Of a stretch of DNA of 64,000 nt, positions 53,030-63,760 are shown piece by piece. The number at the start of each line of letters is the position of its first letter. Position 1 is the first letter of the stretch. This DNA comes from Acanthosepion pharaonis (taxonomy: Eukaryota; Mollusca; Cephalopoda; Sepiida; Sepiidae): the NCBI GenBank assembly GCA_903632075.3, contig CAHIKZ030002090.1, positions 4,345,001 through 4,409,000 on the forward strand, written 5' to 3'. Position numbers and translations under genes: made by a program. Below the pieces are notes generated by a model. It did no database searches. It saw only the letters and a program-made list of their open reading frames with translations, and was not told where the DNA came from.

Positions 53030-54725
53030 ACTGCATAAAATTTGAGTAAAACTTTTAGCTTTTTTACCTAATCTACCTTGCTAGCTAATGGTAATCTAAG
53101 GTCTGGCAATTTTTTAATTTTCGGTAACCCCTCCTCTCTAAAAAAAAAATTGGATGTCATGCATTAATGGGTTAAATATTTTAGCATTCTAGTTTAGTAG
53201 AAGTTAATTAAGCCAGAGAAGGTGTGAAGCTTACTAATTAACTCAAAACTTTCGGCCTCTGCTATATACTAATGAGTCAAATGTTGTGGGAGAGGTAGAA
53301 TGAAAAAAAAAAACCCAAGCGTCGAATGTGGCATCGATTACAGAAATTTTCGAAATACCTACACATTGAACTATGTGATCTGCATAGCCGTCCAGTTCTT
53401 TTATATATTTGTAGGTGCTGTAACTTTGGGTTGATTTCACCTCCCTCCACCATGCCATAAATTCTTCATTGGCTTGATTACTTTTGTGACCGTAATTTCT
53501 CTTTCAATGAGATTTTGTTTTGGTAGTTTATAATGTTGCACTCCTTCGCATTTATTTGGTTGTGTAACCTGAATTAGGTGTATTTTAGCGCAATATTTCA
53601 TTGGTACAAGTTTCATGAAAAAAGGTTCTTTATTACAGGTTTTATCTATTTTGTTCTATTCCCAACCATTATTCAAGTACATATCGAAATATAAATGAAA
53701 CTTCCTAGTATTTTAGTCACATTCTGTTATACAGAATTTTTTGTTATATTGTTAAGATTTGCTGGGTTTCTTGCCTTATTTAGAAACACTATTATATATT
53801 CATTGGGTCAAATGAAATATACAATAGCGTTTCTAAATTCTCCTAGTTACTAACGATATATTAAACTAAACGCGTCAGCTAAAACTACATTATGTAATGG
53901 AAGTCCGACAATAATTTTAATATATTTTTAATATATTTTATGTTTATACGTTATTTTTATAGATACAAATATTTAAGTAAATGCTCTCTTTATAATAAAC
54001 AATATTAATAACATTTACCGTCCTGAATATCTGAGAAATTTCATAGAAAATATGTGACAGGAATCGAACCTGTATCCTACACGAAACCGTCATATAGCCT
54101 GACGTGTTATACCATTTAGCTACGGAGGAAGCGTCTGGTTAACAGATATAAGCGTTCGACAAAAATCATGGGAAATTTGTAGTTTAAAACAGTAATTTGA
54201 CCTTGCTAACCAGATGCTTCTTCCCATCACATTTACGGTGCGCATGTCCAGGACAGCGGAGACGGTGCAGTTGTAAAAGAGCATATAATCTGGGTAACAG
54301 GACACGGGTGAGAACTGGAATATTGCTGAGCTGGTTAGACCAATTGATGCCCAGAAAGCGTCTCAGATAGCGACAATGAAAGGTGCAGAGGCGTCTCTTC
54401 TGTCGCTTATGACAACACGATGTTAAATAAAAAGATGTCAATGACGAAAAGAAAGAAAGAAAACATAAAATATCAGTTTGCGTCCAAATTCTGAATTTAA
54501 TACTTAGTTAGTTTCATGCCTTCTTTGGTTTAACTCCGACTAAGCCAAGTTACTGAAACTATTTAACACATTAGTGCATGGTGTCCATTTTTTTCAGAGA
54601 GGGAATTTACCTCAATTTTTATTTTAATCTGGCAGCTTCAAGATTTGCAAGAGCCAGCCGGGTAGATTAGGCGAAAAGAAGTAAAGTTTTAAGGAAATAT
54701 TATGCAGTGATTGGTTAATTTCGTT
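53030..54725. repeat. Inverted ~150-bp repeats around a 1.4-kb interval
   Basis: The left arm (53030-53175: AATCTATCACTGCATAAAAT, ACCTAATCTACC, ATGTCATGCATTAATG) is inverted at 54560-54725 (CATTAGTGCATGGTGTCCAT-like, GGTAGATTAGGCGAAAAG, ATTATGCAGTGATTGGTT). The interval holds unassigned sequence and a SINE L copy. This may be a decayed TIR transposon or two opposed insertions of one repeat. Confidence 0.6.
53885..54225 (-). repeat. SINE family L copy (inverted)
   Basis: Contains CATTATGTAATGGAAGTCCG, ATACGTTATTTTTATAGATA, CAGGAATCGAACCTGTATCC (B box on the minus strand) and GCCTGACGTGTTATACC. It ends near TTGACCTTGCTAACCAG. Confidence 0.75.
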
Positions 54726-54891
54726 ATCATTATTATTATTAGTGAATATGTGATAGAAAACTATCAAAGAAGAAAAAGGGAATTAGTTTCAAGAAAGGCA
54801 CGTAACCTTCGCCTTTGTAGTTGATTCTTCGAAATTCAGAGCGTGGACCCAAACATTGAACATTATTTATGAGAGCTACTTATTCTTATTC

Positions 54892-54897
<6 letters not shown>

Positions 54898-54956
<59 letters not shown>
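54898..54956. repeat. (AT)n microsatellite
   Basis: On the minus strand it follows the family B hammerhead-like unit. Confidence 0.95.
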
Positions 54957-54961
<5 letters not shown>

Positions 54962-54983
54962 ATGGATATCGAAGTCAACACAC

Positions 54984-55028
54984 AGAGGCGACAGAGTGTT
55001 TTATGCTAAACGCAATTGTCAGGCCTGT
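54984..55028 (-). ncRNA. Hammerhead-like motif, family B copy 2 (decayed core)
   Basis: Minus strand: AGGC, CTGACAA, TTGC-GTTTA-GCA, TAAAA, CACTCTGT, C, GCCT. Stem I AGGC/GCCT and stem III ACA/TGT are intact, but G8 is A and the G of GAA is A. It complements the copy at 4170-4212, whose core is intact. Confidence 0.5.
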
Positions 55029-55121
55029 CGGATCTGAGTGTTCACTTCATATTTTTATATTTAGATACGCTGTATCTCTGATATTAAACACTTTATCCCA
55101 TAAATGTAGCATAACTTAAAA

Positions 55122-55384
<263 letters not shown>

Positions 55385-55531
55385 TCCAAAATTGTACTGT
55401 TTTTTTATTTCATCGTCAGTTTAAATATTCATTAATATGCATTTAATATTTTACTTAAAATGTTAATCTTCTTTGCAATAAACGCTACAGTTTTTGTCAT
55501 TTACAGAGTGAGTACATTTTTCGGGACACGT

Positions 55532-55532
<1 letters not shown>

Positions 55533-55581
<49 letters not shown>
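55533..55581. repeat. (AT)n microsatellite
   Basis: Uninterrupted AT tract. Confidence 0.95.
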
Positions 55582-55585
<4 letters not shown>

Positions 55586-55589
55586 TGCC

Positions 55590-55980
55590 AGCGTGAAGTG
55601 CTTGTCAAAATGCGATGGTTAGATACCTTGTCTTACAACCTCATTACTTGTGATTTCAATCTTGCTTAGATGCCGCACTTACATGACCTGACACTTCATC
55701 AAGTTTAACAAATATTCACAACGGTAATCTCTTGGTAGAGTGATAGTTAACGAGCACTTTTTTATTGTTGTTTTTTTTTCCTTTTTAAAGAACTTTCCTC
55801 GCGGTTTCAATCGTTTCTTTGTTACTGTTCTTTTAATGTAATGGTTTCCGACTCAAAGAGAAAGGAATCGATGTGGTGGGTTCAAATCCATCCCTTCTTT
55901 TTCCAGTTATAGTCTAAATCATTCAGTTTTGTGCCATGCGTAATACAAGCTTAGGCAATCATGTATATTTCCATACATGA
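55590..55980. other. Unassigned; B-box-like piece at about 55879
   Basis: GGTGGGTTCAAATCCATCCC resembles a B box, without a clear A box. Otherwise nothing recognised. Confidence 0.35.
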
Positions 55981-55984
55981 CTGA

Positions 55985-56225
55985 CTTTTTTTCCCGCAGT
56001 AGTTTGCCATTTGTTTCTGCGGTGGACCAGTTGTCATCAAAGGCTGTAGAACTCGGTCTGTCCTGCTATTTACTCATAGCTGGGAGGAGAAGAAAAGGAT
56101 TGATATCTTTCCCAAGGGTATTAGCACGTAAGTGAATGCAGTGGATTCGACTGGAATTCGAACTCGGCTCTCTGATTCCTTATTCGGAGCCCCTGTCCAT
56201 TATTCCACCGTGCCTCCCCAGAGTA
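55985..56225 (-). repeat. tRNA-derived SINE copy
   Basis: The minus strand reads GAGGCACGGTGGAATAATGG (A-box region) and GAGCCGAGTTCGAATTCCAG (B box). The downstream part (AGCTGGGAGGAGAAGAAAAG on the plus strand) is shared with 47920-47945. Confidence 0.7.
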
Positions 56226-56229
56226 CCCA

Positions 56230-57850
56230 GTTAAAAAGCGGTATATTTATTAACACTGTTTTATCTTTTTGTTTTTTGTTTTTTCTTTTTTTAATACCAT
56301 GTTACTTCGGAACATAAACGCCCATGGATTCCTTTTCTTTATTGTCTGTGAATTGCCATGCATTCTTGGGGAAATAAATTGATTTCCCTTTGACTTCTTT
56401 ACGGTTTTAATTTCGAAGCAACCCATAAAGAGACTGCTGCCCGAAGTAAGAGAGCGTAATCTACCTGGGGTCTTTCATTCCTAGTTGGTAGGAGCCAAAA
56501 AGGAGTCTTTAGCTGTGATGCTTTCAAAAATAGAACCACTAACACACTGGACCCGAACCACGTTTGCTTAACACCTCCAAGATCTTTCGGTCTAATCAGA
56601 TAAATTTTACTCTGATACACTTGGCTCATATTAAGCCAAATATATGTGACGGTAGGCCTGAAAGGTGACCTCATACAGTGACTTTATTCGCATCTCACCG
56701 GATGTCAGAGGCTGCCCCCTGAATGCAAACAAACGATTGACTCATATGCGCTTAGGGTGTGCGCACGTCGAACAACTGGATGACAGAAATGTATATAAGC
56801 GTCCCACCCGAGAGGGTAATGACAGAGTCTCTCAATTGCCTCCTCGCAAGAAGATTAACATTCGATGAAATCTCACAATGACACACCCACTTACCGATTT
56901 GAAATCAGGGATTGAATAAACAATACTTTTACGTATGAAGGATTTAGTTCCGGTTTCTTTAGTGTGAACAATGATAACTTTACAATGATACAATTTACTT
57001 TTAGCCATCTTTAATATTGAAGGTATTAATACATGAAACCTCAAGTAACCAGTAAAGTTGATCTTTATAAATAAAAACAGATAAGAATACGAAAGTAAAA
57101 AGTAAATTGCAAGTTGGATAGTTTATAAAAATGATTTTGCTAAAAATGACCTGATGCAATGACAGGTAAGCAAGATTCCTGAAACCATAAATTGAGTATA
57201 GTGTAGACAAGCAACATCAGGATGTGGTCTGATAGAACACCAATATGTGTCTTCTAGAGAAGAGTGGTTCTGACTTAAATGCATTCAACCCAAGATATTT
57301 CTTATAAAGAATTTGTGTGAACCAACAACATTTAAACAGTATGAACAAGCACAATTTATATCTATGCTTATTTATATTATCGAAAATTATATAGAATATT
57401 ATCTATAATATAAATCAAAGAGTTTTAATTGGGGTTTTAAAATTATGTAGTTTTAGTTGGGCGCGGCATTCTTGCTTACCTTGAAAATCAGCAGCCGAAA
57501 TCCTTGTGTCAAGATTTCAATTTACCAAATATATTTTTACTAATTTATTTACTAGTTATTTTTTACTAATTTACCAAACTTAAATACATTTAACCCGAGT
57601 TATTCGTCATGAAGAATTTTCGCGAACCAACAATATCAGTTATTTATAGCAAGATTCGCAAGAGTGTTTTATCCTCTGGCGCTTTACAATCCGGTAATTA
57701 TTATGATGATACACATTTTGAATCTGACACAATTCATTTATGGATCTTTCAGGAGAGTGCTTCGATTCAGCTCTAAACCATTGTTTGAACCGTAAAATTC
57801 TCGTCTCTTTAAAAGTGATACTTTAAAAAGAATCTAAAAAAACATAACGT
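56230..57850. other. Unassigned; less AT-rich 56660-56870 and a local direct repeat
   Basis: The segment 56665-56868 is markedly less AT-rich and open for 67 codons (VTSYSDFIRISPDVRGCPLN-like) with no domain that I recognise. AACCCAAGATATTTCTTATA (57289) and AACCCGAGTTATTCGTCATG (57592), each followed by AAGAATTT and GAACCAACAA, form a ~300-bp-spaced direct repeat. Confidence 0.35.
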
Positions 57851-57854
57851 TTGT

Positions 57855-58507
57855 TTGTATATGATCCAAAACTCCCGATATTCAACACATTTTGATGATT
57901 ATTTTAAAAGACAAGGACACATATTTCAGGAATCTTACTGTTTTTATTGTAAACATTTAAAAAGCATCAACAATCACAAACAATTTATATTTATGGTGAT
58001 TTATATTATAGAACAAAAAAATCGTTTTCTTTTCCAGCTGATCAGAAAGAATTGGCAAGATCGGAAATATATTTACATAGAGTGTTCTTTTAACCCTAAA
58101 ACCCTAACCATAGTACCTTGCGCAAATTTTCCTATTTTTAATTACAATTCGTGGTCCGAGAATTTATCTATCTGATTGCCACTCTTGAGCACTTTTTTCC
58201 AACAGGTTCTGACATCCACAGCTCTACCAAGTTCTTCCTTTCTGATTCCAATACAACCTATAAGTTTATCGATGAAGATTCTTGCTGGTTTACCTCTTTT
58301 ACTTTGTTCCACAATTTAGATCCCTTTGTAGAAACTGATGTCAATTACTTCTTTACTTCTCCAGTAATAGCTTCACAACCACACTTGCCCTTCACAGATT
58401 ATGAGTCCCTAATCATTGTTTGGTTCCTATATAGTTCTACATTAGACATTATATTGCCAGAATGTAATAGAAATCAGTATTTTCTGAACTATCTCAAGTC
58501 TCAATAA
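57855..58507 (+). CDS. Two adjoining open frames of unknown nature
   Basis: Frames 57855-58175 (106 codons) and 58151-58507 (118 codons, beginning MVREFIYLIATLEHFFPTGS) overlap by 25 bp. The second has mixed composition (FIDEDSCWFTSFTLFHNLDP, FVETDVNYFFTSPVIASQPH) unlike simple-repeat translation, but I recognise no domain. No splice or promoter evidence was identified. TAACCCTAAAACCCTAACC at 58091-58109 looks telomere-like but is only about three units. Confidence 0.2.
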
Positions 58508-58519
58508 TTCGGCACACCA

Positions 58520-58581
<62 letters not shown>
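58520..58581. repeat. (AT)n microsatellite
   Basis: On the minus strand it follows the hammerhead unit at 58702-58765 by about 125 bp. Confidence 0.95.
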
Positions 58582-58583
<2 letters not shown>

Positions 58584-58701
58584 AGGTACGATAAGAACGG
58601 ATAGAGTACAGTCTCAAAGTTCGTAACGTTTAATTTAAAACAGGACTCAATACAGAGTAGAGCAATATTATTTATTTAATGATATTACATCGAAATTATG
58701 T

Positions 58702-58765
58702 AAAAATCGTTACACAATTGCAGTCGTGTTTCAATGCGTACCAATGCATCTCATCAGGCGAATGT
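58702..58765 (-). ncRNA. Hammerhead ribozyme motif (type I), family G
   Basis: Minus strand: TTCGC, core CTGATGA, stem II GATGC-ATTGGTAC-GCATT, GAA, stem III ACAC-loop-GTGT, cut-site A, then ACGAT. The core and GAA are perfect, stem II has five pairs (one G-U), stem III has four pairs with a 10-nt loop. In stem I the first position is a C/A mismatch, and the next three pair. A classical CUGAUGAG is present. It is the only copy here with a normal-length stem III loop. Confidence 0.7.
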
Positions 58766-58799
58766 AAATTAATGGCGATGCACATCTTTATATGAACCC

Positions 58800-59160
58800 T
58801 ATTTTCTGTGTTTACACGAAATACCCTCCTGAAAGATCTTTCATTATTAAATCAAAGAAGTGAATTAACAGTAAATTGTAAGCAAACTTTACCTTACAAT
58901 TTAGTTAAACTCTGGTATTTGATAATGCTTTTTCTTCTATTTTACTTGTACTGCGTTGTACTATATATGGCTTACCTTTCTATTTGCAAGATTAATCTGG
59001 ATTTAATATAATTCTGTATTAATTTCCTGGAAGTATTAGTAACATCTTGTAGAGATGTATTGGTATTTGGTTGCTATTTTTGATATTTTGATTGGTTAGT
59101 GTTCTTGACATCTTATATAAAGGATTTTTATTTAACAGTTGCATATTAATTTACCAAATA
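58800..59160. other. Unassigned AT-rich sequence
   Basis: No recognised repeat or coding pattern. Confidence 0.3.
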
Positions 59161-59164
59161 ATTC

Positions 59165-59318
59165 CATATGTTTAGATTACTTACAAAGCAATGTCAATCC
59201 TTATCGTCTGTCTTCTTATTTCCTGTTCTTTTGTTGTACTTAATAATCTTTTTTCTTATCTTGTTTCACACCCAGGCGTTTTAGTAGCTCCTTTGCTTTG
59301 CTTGTAGTGAAATGATTA

Positions 59319-59320
<2 letters not shown>
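59165..59320 (+). mobile_element. LINE-alpha 3' terminus ending in (AC)n(AT)n
   Basis: ACCCAGGCGTTTTAGTAGCT, then CCTTTGCTTTGCTTG and GAAATGATTAATAC run directly into (AC)n. Upstream ATCGTCTGTCTTCTTATTTC matches the 3' UTR of the copy at 40720-40760. Confidence 0.75.

Positions 59321-59399
<79 letters not shown>
59321..59399. repeat. (AC)n(AT)n microsatellite at a LINE 3' end
   Basis: AC block to 59358, AT block to 59399. Confidence 0.95.
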
Positions 59400-59406
<7 letters not shown>

Positions 59407-59815
59407 TTTAAGACATTTTTATGTTTATACATTCTTTTTATAGATACAGATATTTAAGTAAATGCTCTGTTTAAAGTAAACAGTATTAATAACGTTTACC
59501 GGCCTGAATGTCCGAGAAATTTTCATAGAAAATATTCGTCGTCCGACAGAAATCGAACCTGTATCCTCATAACCGTCATATAGCCTGACGTGTCTTAACC
59601 GATTGGGCCACAGAAGATCGTTTGGTTAGCAAAGTCGATTTTACTGCTTTTAAACTACAATCTTCCATGATTATCTCACGTACATTCATATCTTCTCAAA
59701 ACGTATCCAAATGTAAACAAATGACGTCACACATTATAAAATGGACAAAGTCCGACAATTATTTTAAGACATTTTTATGTTTATACATTTTTTCATGGAA
59801 GATTGTAGTTAAATA
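59400..59815 (-). repeat. SINE family L, nearly complete inverted copy
   Basis: Most complete copy. The outer ACATTTTTATGTTTATACATT occurs at both ends (59410 and 59770). Inside are GTCCGAGAAATTTTCATAG, the tRNA-like CGACAGAAATCGAACCTGTA (B box on minus), AGCCTGACGTGTC and ACTACAATCTTCCATGATTA. The direct terminal repeats of about 60-70 bp suggest a tandem or head-to-tail unit rather than an LTR. Confidence 0.8.
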
Positions 59816-60006
59816 AAATAATATATAATATTGTAAATTAGGAAAAAGATTTTGTACCGTGTTTCATCTGTTACGATTTCCTTGGACTTGGCATTGTTGA
59901 TGTTGCCACATGCGCATGAAACGAGAGAGGCAGATACTTTTAAAAATTTTGAATTTTTTTCTTGAAAGAATGTTTTTTCAGTCTTGACAAATTCATCTGT
60001 ATCCTT

Positions 60007-60009
<3 letters not shown>

Positions 60010-60051
<42 letters not shown>

Positions 60052-60062
60052 ATATATATATA

Positions 60063-60107
<45 letters not shown>
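60010..60107. repeat. (TC)n(TATC)n(AT)n microsatellite
   Basis: TC, then CTAT, then AT blocks in succession. Confidence 0.95.
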
Positions 60108-60109
<2 letters not shown>

Positions 60110-60360
60110 GAAAGTTATGAATCTTCTTCCCCATCCCCGGCTACGATTAAATTGCAGGACAGGTTGGGTTCTTTAGCCTTCAATGTCACATGGTCTAGGA
60201 GAAGGACAACTCTGAATTCAAAACCTGCGGAGGGGCATTTGGTGACCTTGTGGCACGTAGTGCAGCAGGTCTCTGTATTCGGCCCTTCAAAAAGTGTGGT
60301 TGGTTCTGCACAATGCATATGCGCATGTGTCTGGCTGTCGGTTCCTAGTTACTGAGTTGC
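60110..60360 (+). repeat. Interspersed repeat shared with 47740-47900 (inverted)
   Basis: GGGAAAGTTATGAATCTTCT and GACAGGTTGGGTTCTTTAGC at the start, then GTATTCGGCCCTTCAAAAAG, GTGTGGTTGGTTCTGCA and GTCTGGCTGTCGGTTCCTAG, shared in inverse with 47750-47860. Confidence 0.7.
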
Positions 60361-60364
60361 TTGA

Positions 60365-61285
60365 CTCACATACTTCGATAAACGACGGGAGAGTCCAGCA
60401 TATACATATGTACTGAATTTTGGTTAAATAGAAAATCCTTTGAAAGGAATAAGCGTTTAATATGTCTAATTGTATCCAGGTCAAGAGCAGATAATTTTAA
60501 AAGGGACGACGTATCCCGCCTTAATGGTGTCAGTTGTGTATGGATCTGCAGATCCGCTGCAGTCTATTTCATTCTAAATATAACCATCTTGTTGTGGGGC
60601 AACTATTACCGAACTAGTCAAGCAAAACATTACTACTATGGGAAGTTCGACCGCCATATTTGATGGCTTCATGTCAGACTGGACGAAGCTTGCAAAATAC
60701 GCAGTGTAAAAAGCCTCTAAGCTAGTAGCCGTTAATATCCATTCGATTTTTCCACCATTTCACACATGTTAACGTGTACCTGAAGATGATAATTTTATTG
60801 AGCATCCGTTTAAAAGAAAAAGAAAATTCAACAGTCATATTAAGCTTTAAGTTTATGTGTTTTTTCGTTCTGTTTTTTTTTTCTTTTTAAACCGTCTATT
60901 GCACGTGGTATGGGATCTGTTTATTAAAATATCTTAGTTTTTTGTACTTATCCGTGTCGTTGTCACTGAGATCGTCCAAATAACCAAGTGAGGTTATTTC
61001 CACGCTCAGAATACAGAAAACGTAATGAATAAACAGACCTGACATAGTTTCAATTTGATAGTTATGGCCGCATCAAAATTATTAGGCGTAGATTTTTATC
61101 TAGCGACAATTAACAAGAATGATGTGACTGCTAAGTACATTTAGTTACTGATGGCCTGAAGCTATTTTGAAAAACGACAAACGGCTTCACTGTCACATCT
61201 TGTCCAACTGCCTAAAGCAACCATAAATTATTCATGGCGAACTTTATTCTAATATATAAATTCATCTCATATAACAAAACGAAAG
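60365..61285. other. Unassigned sequence
   Basis: No recognised repeat, RNA gene or coding pattern. Confidence 0.3.

Positions 61286-61288
<3 letters not shown>

Positions 61289-61340
<52 letters not shown>
61289..61340. repeat. (AT)n microsatellite
   Basis: Uninterrupted AT tract. Confidence 0.95.
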
Positions 61341-61341
<1 letters not shown>

Positions 61342-61410
61342 AGGTAGCATATAGTCATTCAGACATGTTTCATTAAATAATATAGACATATTATGACATA
61401 ATATGCCTAT

Positions 61411-61437
61411 ATATAGACATAATAATTATGTCTATAT
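61411..61437. repeat. Perfect 13-bp palindrome, 1-nt centre
   Basis: ATATAGACATAAT and ATTATGTCTATAT are exact complements. A neighbouring ATAGACATATTATG block repeats part of it. Confidence 0.85.
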
Positions 61438-61439
61438 AT

Positions 61440-61985
61440 ATTAAAATAAAGAGAAAGAACACTAAGATTTATAATCCGGCGTTCTTATTAATTATTTATA
61501 TTTTTAAAAAGCAGTGCTCAATACAATTCTGCAGAGCATAAATATTATAAATTTACTAATTTAAAAATAAGGTTTCATCACTACACAGGAATTATCATGT
61601 TTCAAATACAGAAACTAAAAACTTCAAATTTAATTATAGAACTAAATTAAAATCCCTAGTAATGTTTCATTTTTAAGCGAATTTTGGAATAACTTATTTT
61701 GAAATTTACTGAGTTTTATAAGCACATCCTTTTATAATATTAGTTTCTAAGGATACGGGGAAATTCAATCATTTTGACAAGGGGTGGTAGGGTATTCATT
61801 TTCACTGAAAATTATGTCTATTTATTTTCATAATAATCATTTCTAGGTTTCTAATCAAGTAAGAAAAATTCTTGGGCAAGATTAAAAACACCATGTCTAT
61901 AACTGATAAATTAAAATTTTTAAATAATTGTAACATTGCGGGTTCATACGTGTTTTCAATAACCATCATCACAACAATTATACTT
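61440..61985. other. Unassigned AT-rich sequence
   Basis: No recognised repeat or coding pattern before the hammerhead motif. Confidence 0.3.
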
Positions 61986-62009
61986 GCAGTAATTTGGTCT
62001 TTGCAATAC

Positions 62010-62056
62010 ATCCCTGAGGATGATCTCTGATCGGTGGAGATCGAAAGTACTTGGGT
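62010..62056 (+). ncRNA. Hammerhead ribozyme motif with self-complementary stem III, family H
   Basis: Stem I ATCC (62010-62013) pairs with GGGT (62053-62056, one G-U). Core CTGAGGA is at 62014-62020, stem II GATCTC/GAGATC forms six perfect pairs, GAA is at 62043-62045, stem III strand AGTACT, cut-site T at 62052. AGTACT is its own complement, so stem III can only form with a 2-nt loop within one molecule but forms fully between two molecules. An extra T lies between core and stem II. Dimeric hammerheads with minimal stem III are established in other systems. Confidence 0.65.
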
Positions 62057-62198
62057 TAACAAAAACTAAGACGCCTTCCTTGGTGAATTTCAACTTAACA
62101 TCAGAAAGCTGTTTAGAGAACTAGAAAAGATTATTATAAATACAGATATAATATGTCTATAATATTTAATGGAATTTATATCTGTGTGTATATATATA

Positions 62199-62213
<15 letters not shown>

Positions 62214-62258
<45 letters not shown>
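62214..62258. repeat. (GT)n and (AT)n microsatellite flanking a transposon end
   Basis: GT block at about 62200-62212, AT block to 62258. Confidence 0.95.
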
Positions 62259-62261
<3 letters not shown>

Positions 62262-62263
<2 letters not shown>

Positions 62264-63118
62264 ATGTATGATGCCACAATTGTCGTCTAAATTACGGAAA
62301 AATGAAAATATCACTAACACCTCATTTTAACAGATATATTTACCAAAAATAGAAATATCTTCAAATAGTAAATAATAAATTTATTTAATAAAATCGCCAT
62401 TGGCTTCAATCACGGCCTCCAGATGATTTCGGAATCTCCTGCAACTCTTCTAGACGGTGTCCTTGTTTAGGCTGGTAAATGTTGCCATAATTCCTGACTT
62501 CAGTTCATCATTTCTGTTACAAAGAGTTTTGTTGGTCTTTCGCCCCTTGTGGGTGTAGTAATCTGGGGAGTTAGGTGACTAGATGTAAGGGTTAATGCGG
62601 TTGCAGAAATTGCCTGATAGCCATGACAGGGTTCTCCTGCTTATATGGCATGGTGCAGCGTCCTGTTTTCTAACATAGAGTCTTTCAGCAGCCATCCTCT
62701 TGACCCAGGGCAATTCTACCTCCTCGAGGCACGATGTAGGCCTACGTGTTGAACATGGGACCCTCACCAACAAATCCTGGAATTCTTTTCTTATCAGAAC
62801 GATCAGAGAGAGTTTTCTGAGTTGCTGTATCTTCGTAATCACCATTAGACTCATCCAACTCTTTCCGAATCCTCTGCACTGTCCTCAGACTTACATCCAA
62901 ACACTCTGAAATGTTTGTATTTGTCGCGAATGCAAAGCCGTATAGTATGCCGTTTCCATTTTTTTTCTGTTGGAATGAATTGTGCCATAATGCTGTTTTT
63001 CTCACAGAAGGAGCTCAAATGTACTGTACTGTACTGTACCGTCAACAAATTCAAAAATGAACAACGCGCATGCGCAAAATTAAAACTTTAAAATGACGAC
63101 AATTTATCCATCGCATTA
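62262..63118 (-). pseudogene. IS630/mariner-type transposon relic with transposase
   Basis: The minus strand encodes ISECLDVSLRTVQRIRKELD, a helix-turn-helix, then EDTATQKTLSDRSDKKRIP and FVGEGPMFNT. Then come LEEVELPWVKRMAAERLYVR, KQDAAPCHISRRTLSWLSGN, the FCNRINPYI block, SPNSPDYYTHKGRKTNKT-like and KSCRRFRNHLEAVIEAN-like tails. 'VRKQDxAPxHxS' and 'SPDxNPxDYY' are the second and third catalytic regions of the family; here the last reads SPNSPDYY. At least three frameshifts. The TIR at the right end is AATGCGATGGATAAATTGTC on the minus strand, matching 48124 (ATGGTGCGATAGGTAAATT). The left end is diverged (TGATGCCACAATTGTCGTC). Confidence 0.8.
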
Positions 63119-63124
63119 TATATA

Positions 63125-63171
63125 TAGAGAGAGAGAGAGAGAAAGAAAGAGAGAGTGAGATACAGTATCTA

Positions 63172-63231
<60 letters not shown>

Positions 63232-63262
63232 CGCTCTCGCGCGTGTGTGTGTGTGTGTGTGC
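63125..63262. repeat. (GA)n(TC)n(AT)n(GC/GT)n microsatellite
   Basis: GA block, TC block at 63170-63188, AT block to 63226, then GCGCGCGCTCTCGCGCG and (GT)n to about 63260. GA and TC blocks can fold on each other. Confidence 0.95.
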
Positions 63263-63264
63263 TG

Positions 63265-63555
63265 GATCAGAATCGTTCGTAGCGATTTTTTATTGTATTT
63301 CAAAAACAGTATTTATATCTTCGTAAATGGATTTATTTAACGACACATTTACCAATTTTTTTACACTACCTTTCCTTATTATTGAAGCAGCTTCATGATT
63401 CCATCCTCTGAGAACTTGCCATCTCTCTGGGTGATGGATTGTTCTAAGTAGATTTTACAGACTACCAGGGAACTGAAGTTGTTGTCTTTAAGATAATTTT
63501 GCCGGCATCGAAATAACTAATAATCTATTTAAAAGCAAATTCGATAGGTTCACCA
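63265..63555. other. Unassigned sequence
   Basis: No recognised repeat; probably the decayed upstream part of the LINE-alpha copy that follows. Confidence 0.35.
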
Positions 63556-63559
63556 AGAT

Positions 63560-63760
63560 AAAACTAGAAGATGTTATCGAAAGTGATCTCCAATCATTTG
63601 TTAATTGGGGCAAGTAAATTTAACGCCTGCAAAACGAATCTGCTATATTTTAATAATCATAACAATTTTTGCCGGCCATCAGCATGACTAATGCTAACCT
63701 TCAGAAGAACAACTCATTGCGTCTTTTTCGTCTACTGACATGAAGTGGCGTGATTATATT
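63560..63760 (+). mobile_element. LINE-alpha RT relic
   Basis: Frames give DVIESDLQSFVNWGK, RLQNESAIF-like, AISMTNANLQKNNSLRLFRL and MKWRDYIELIAK. This is the region downstream of the RT catalytic site, matching 40300-40510. It leads into the 42-bp minisatellite. Confidence 0.7.

Noticed and set aside
58091..58109. Interstitial telomere repeat
   Set aside because: Only about three CCCTAA-like units, one with extra A; too short to separate from chance.
59400..59815. LTR retrotransposon because of direct terminal repeats
   Set aside because: The repeats are 60-70 bp, lack TG...CA ends and primer site, and other copies have inverted rather than direct ends.
60780..60830. CCTGAAGATGA match as a hammerhead core
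   Set aside because: No stem II, and GAAA occurs too far away without flanking complementarity.
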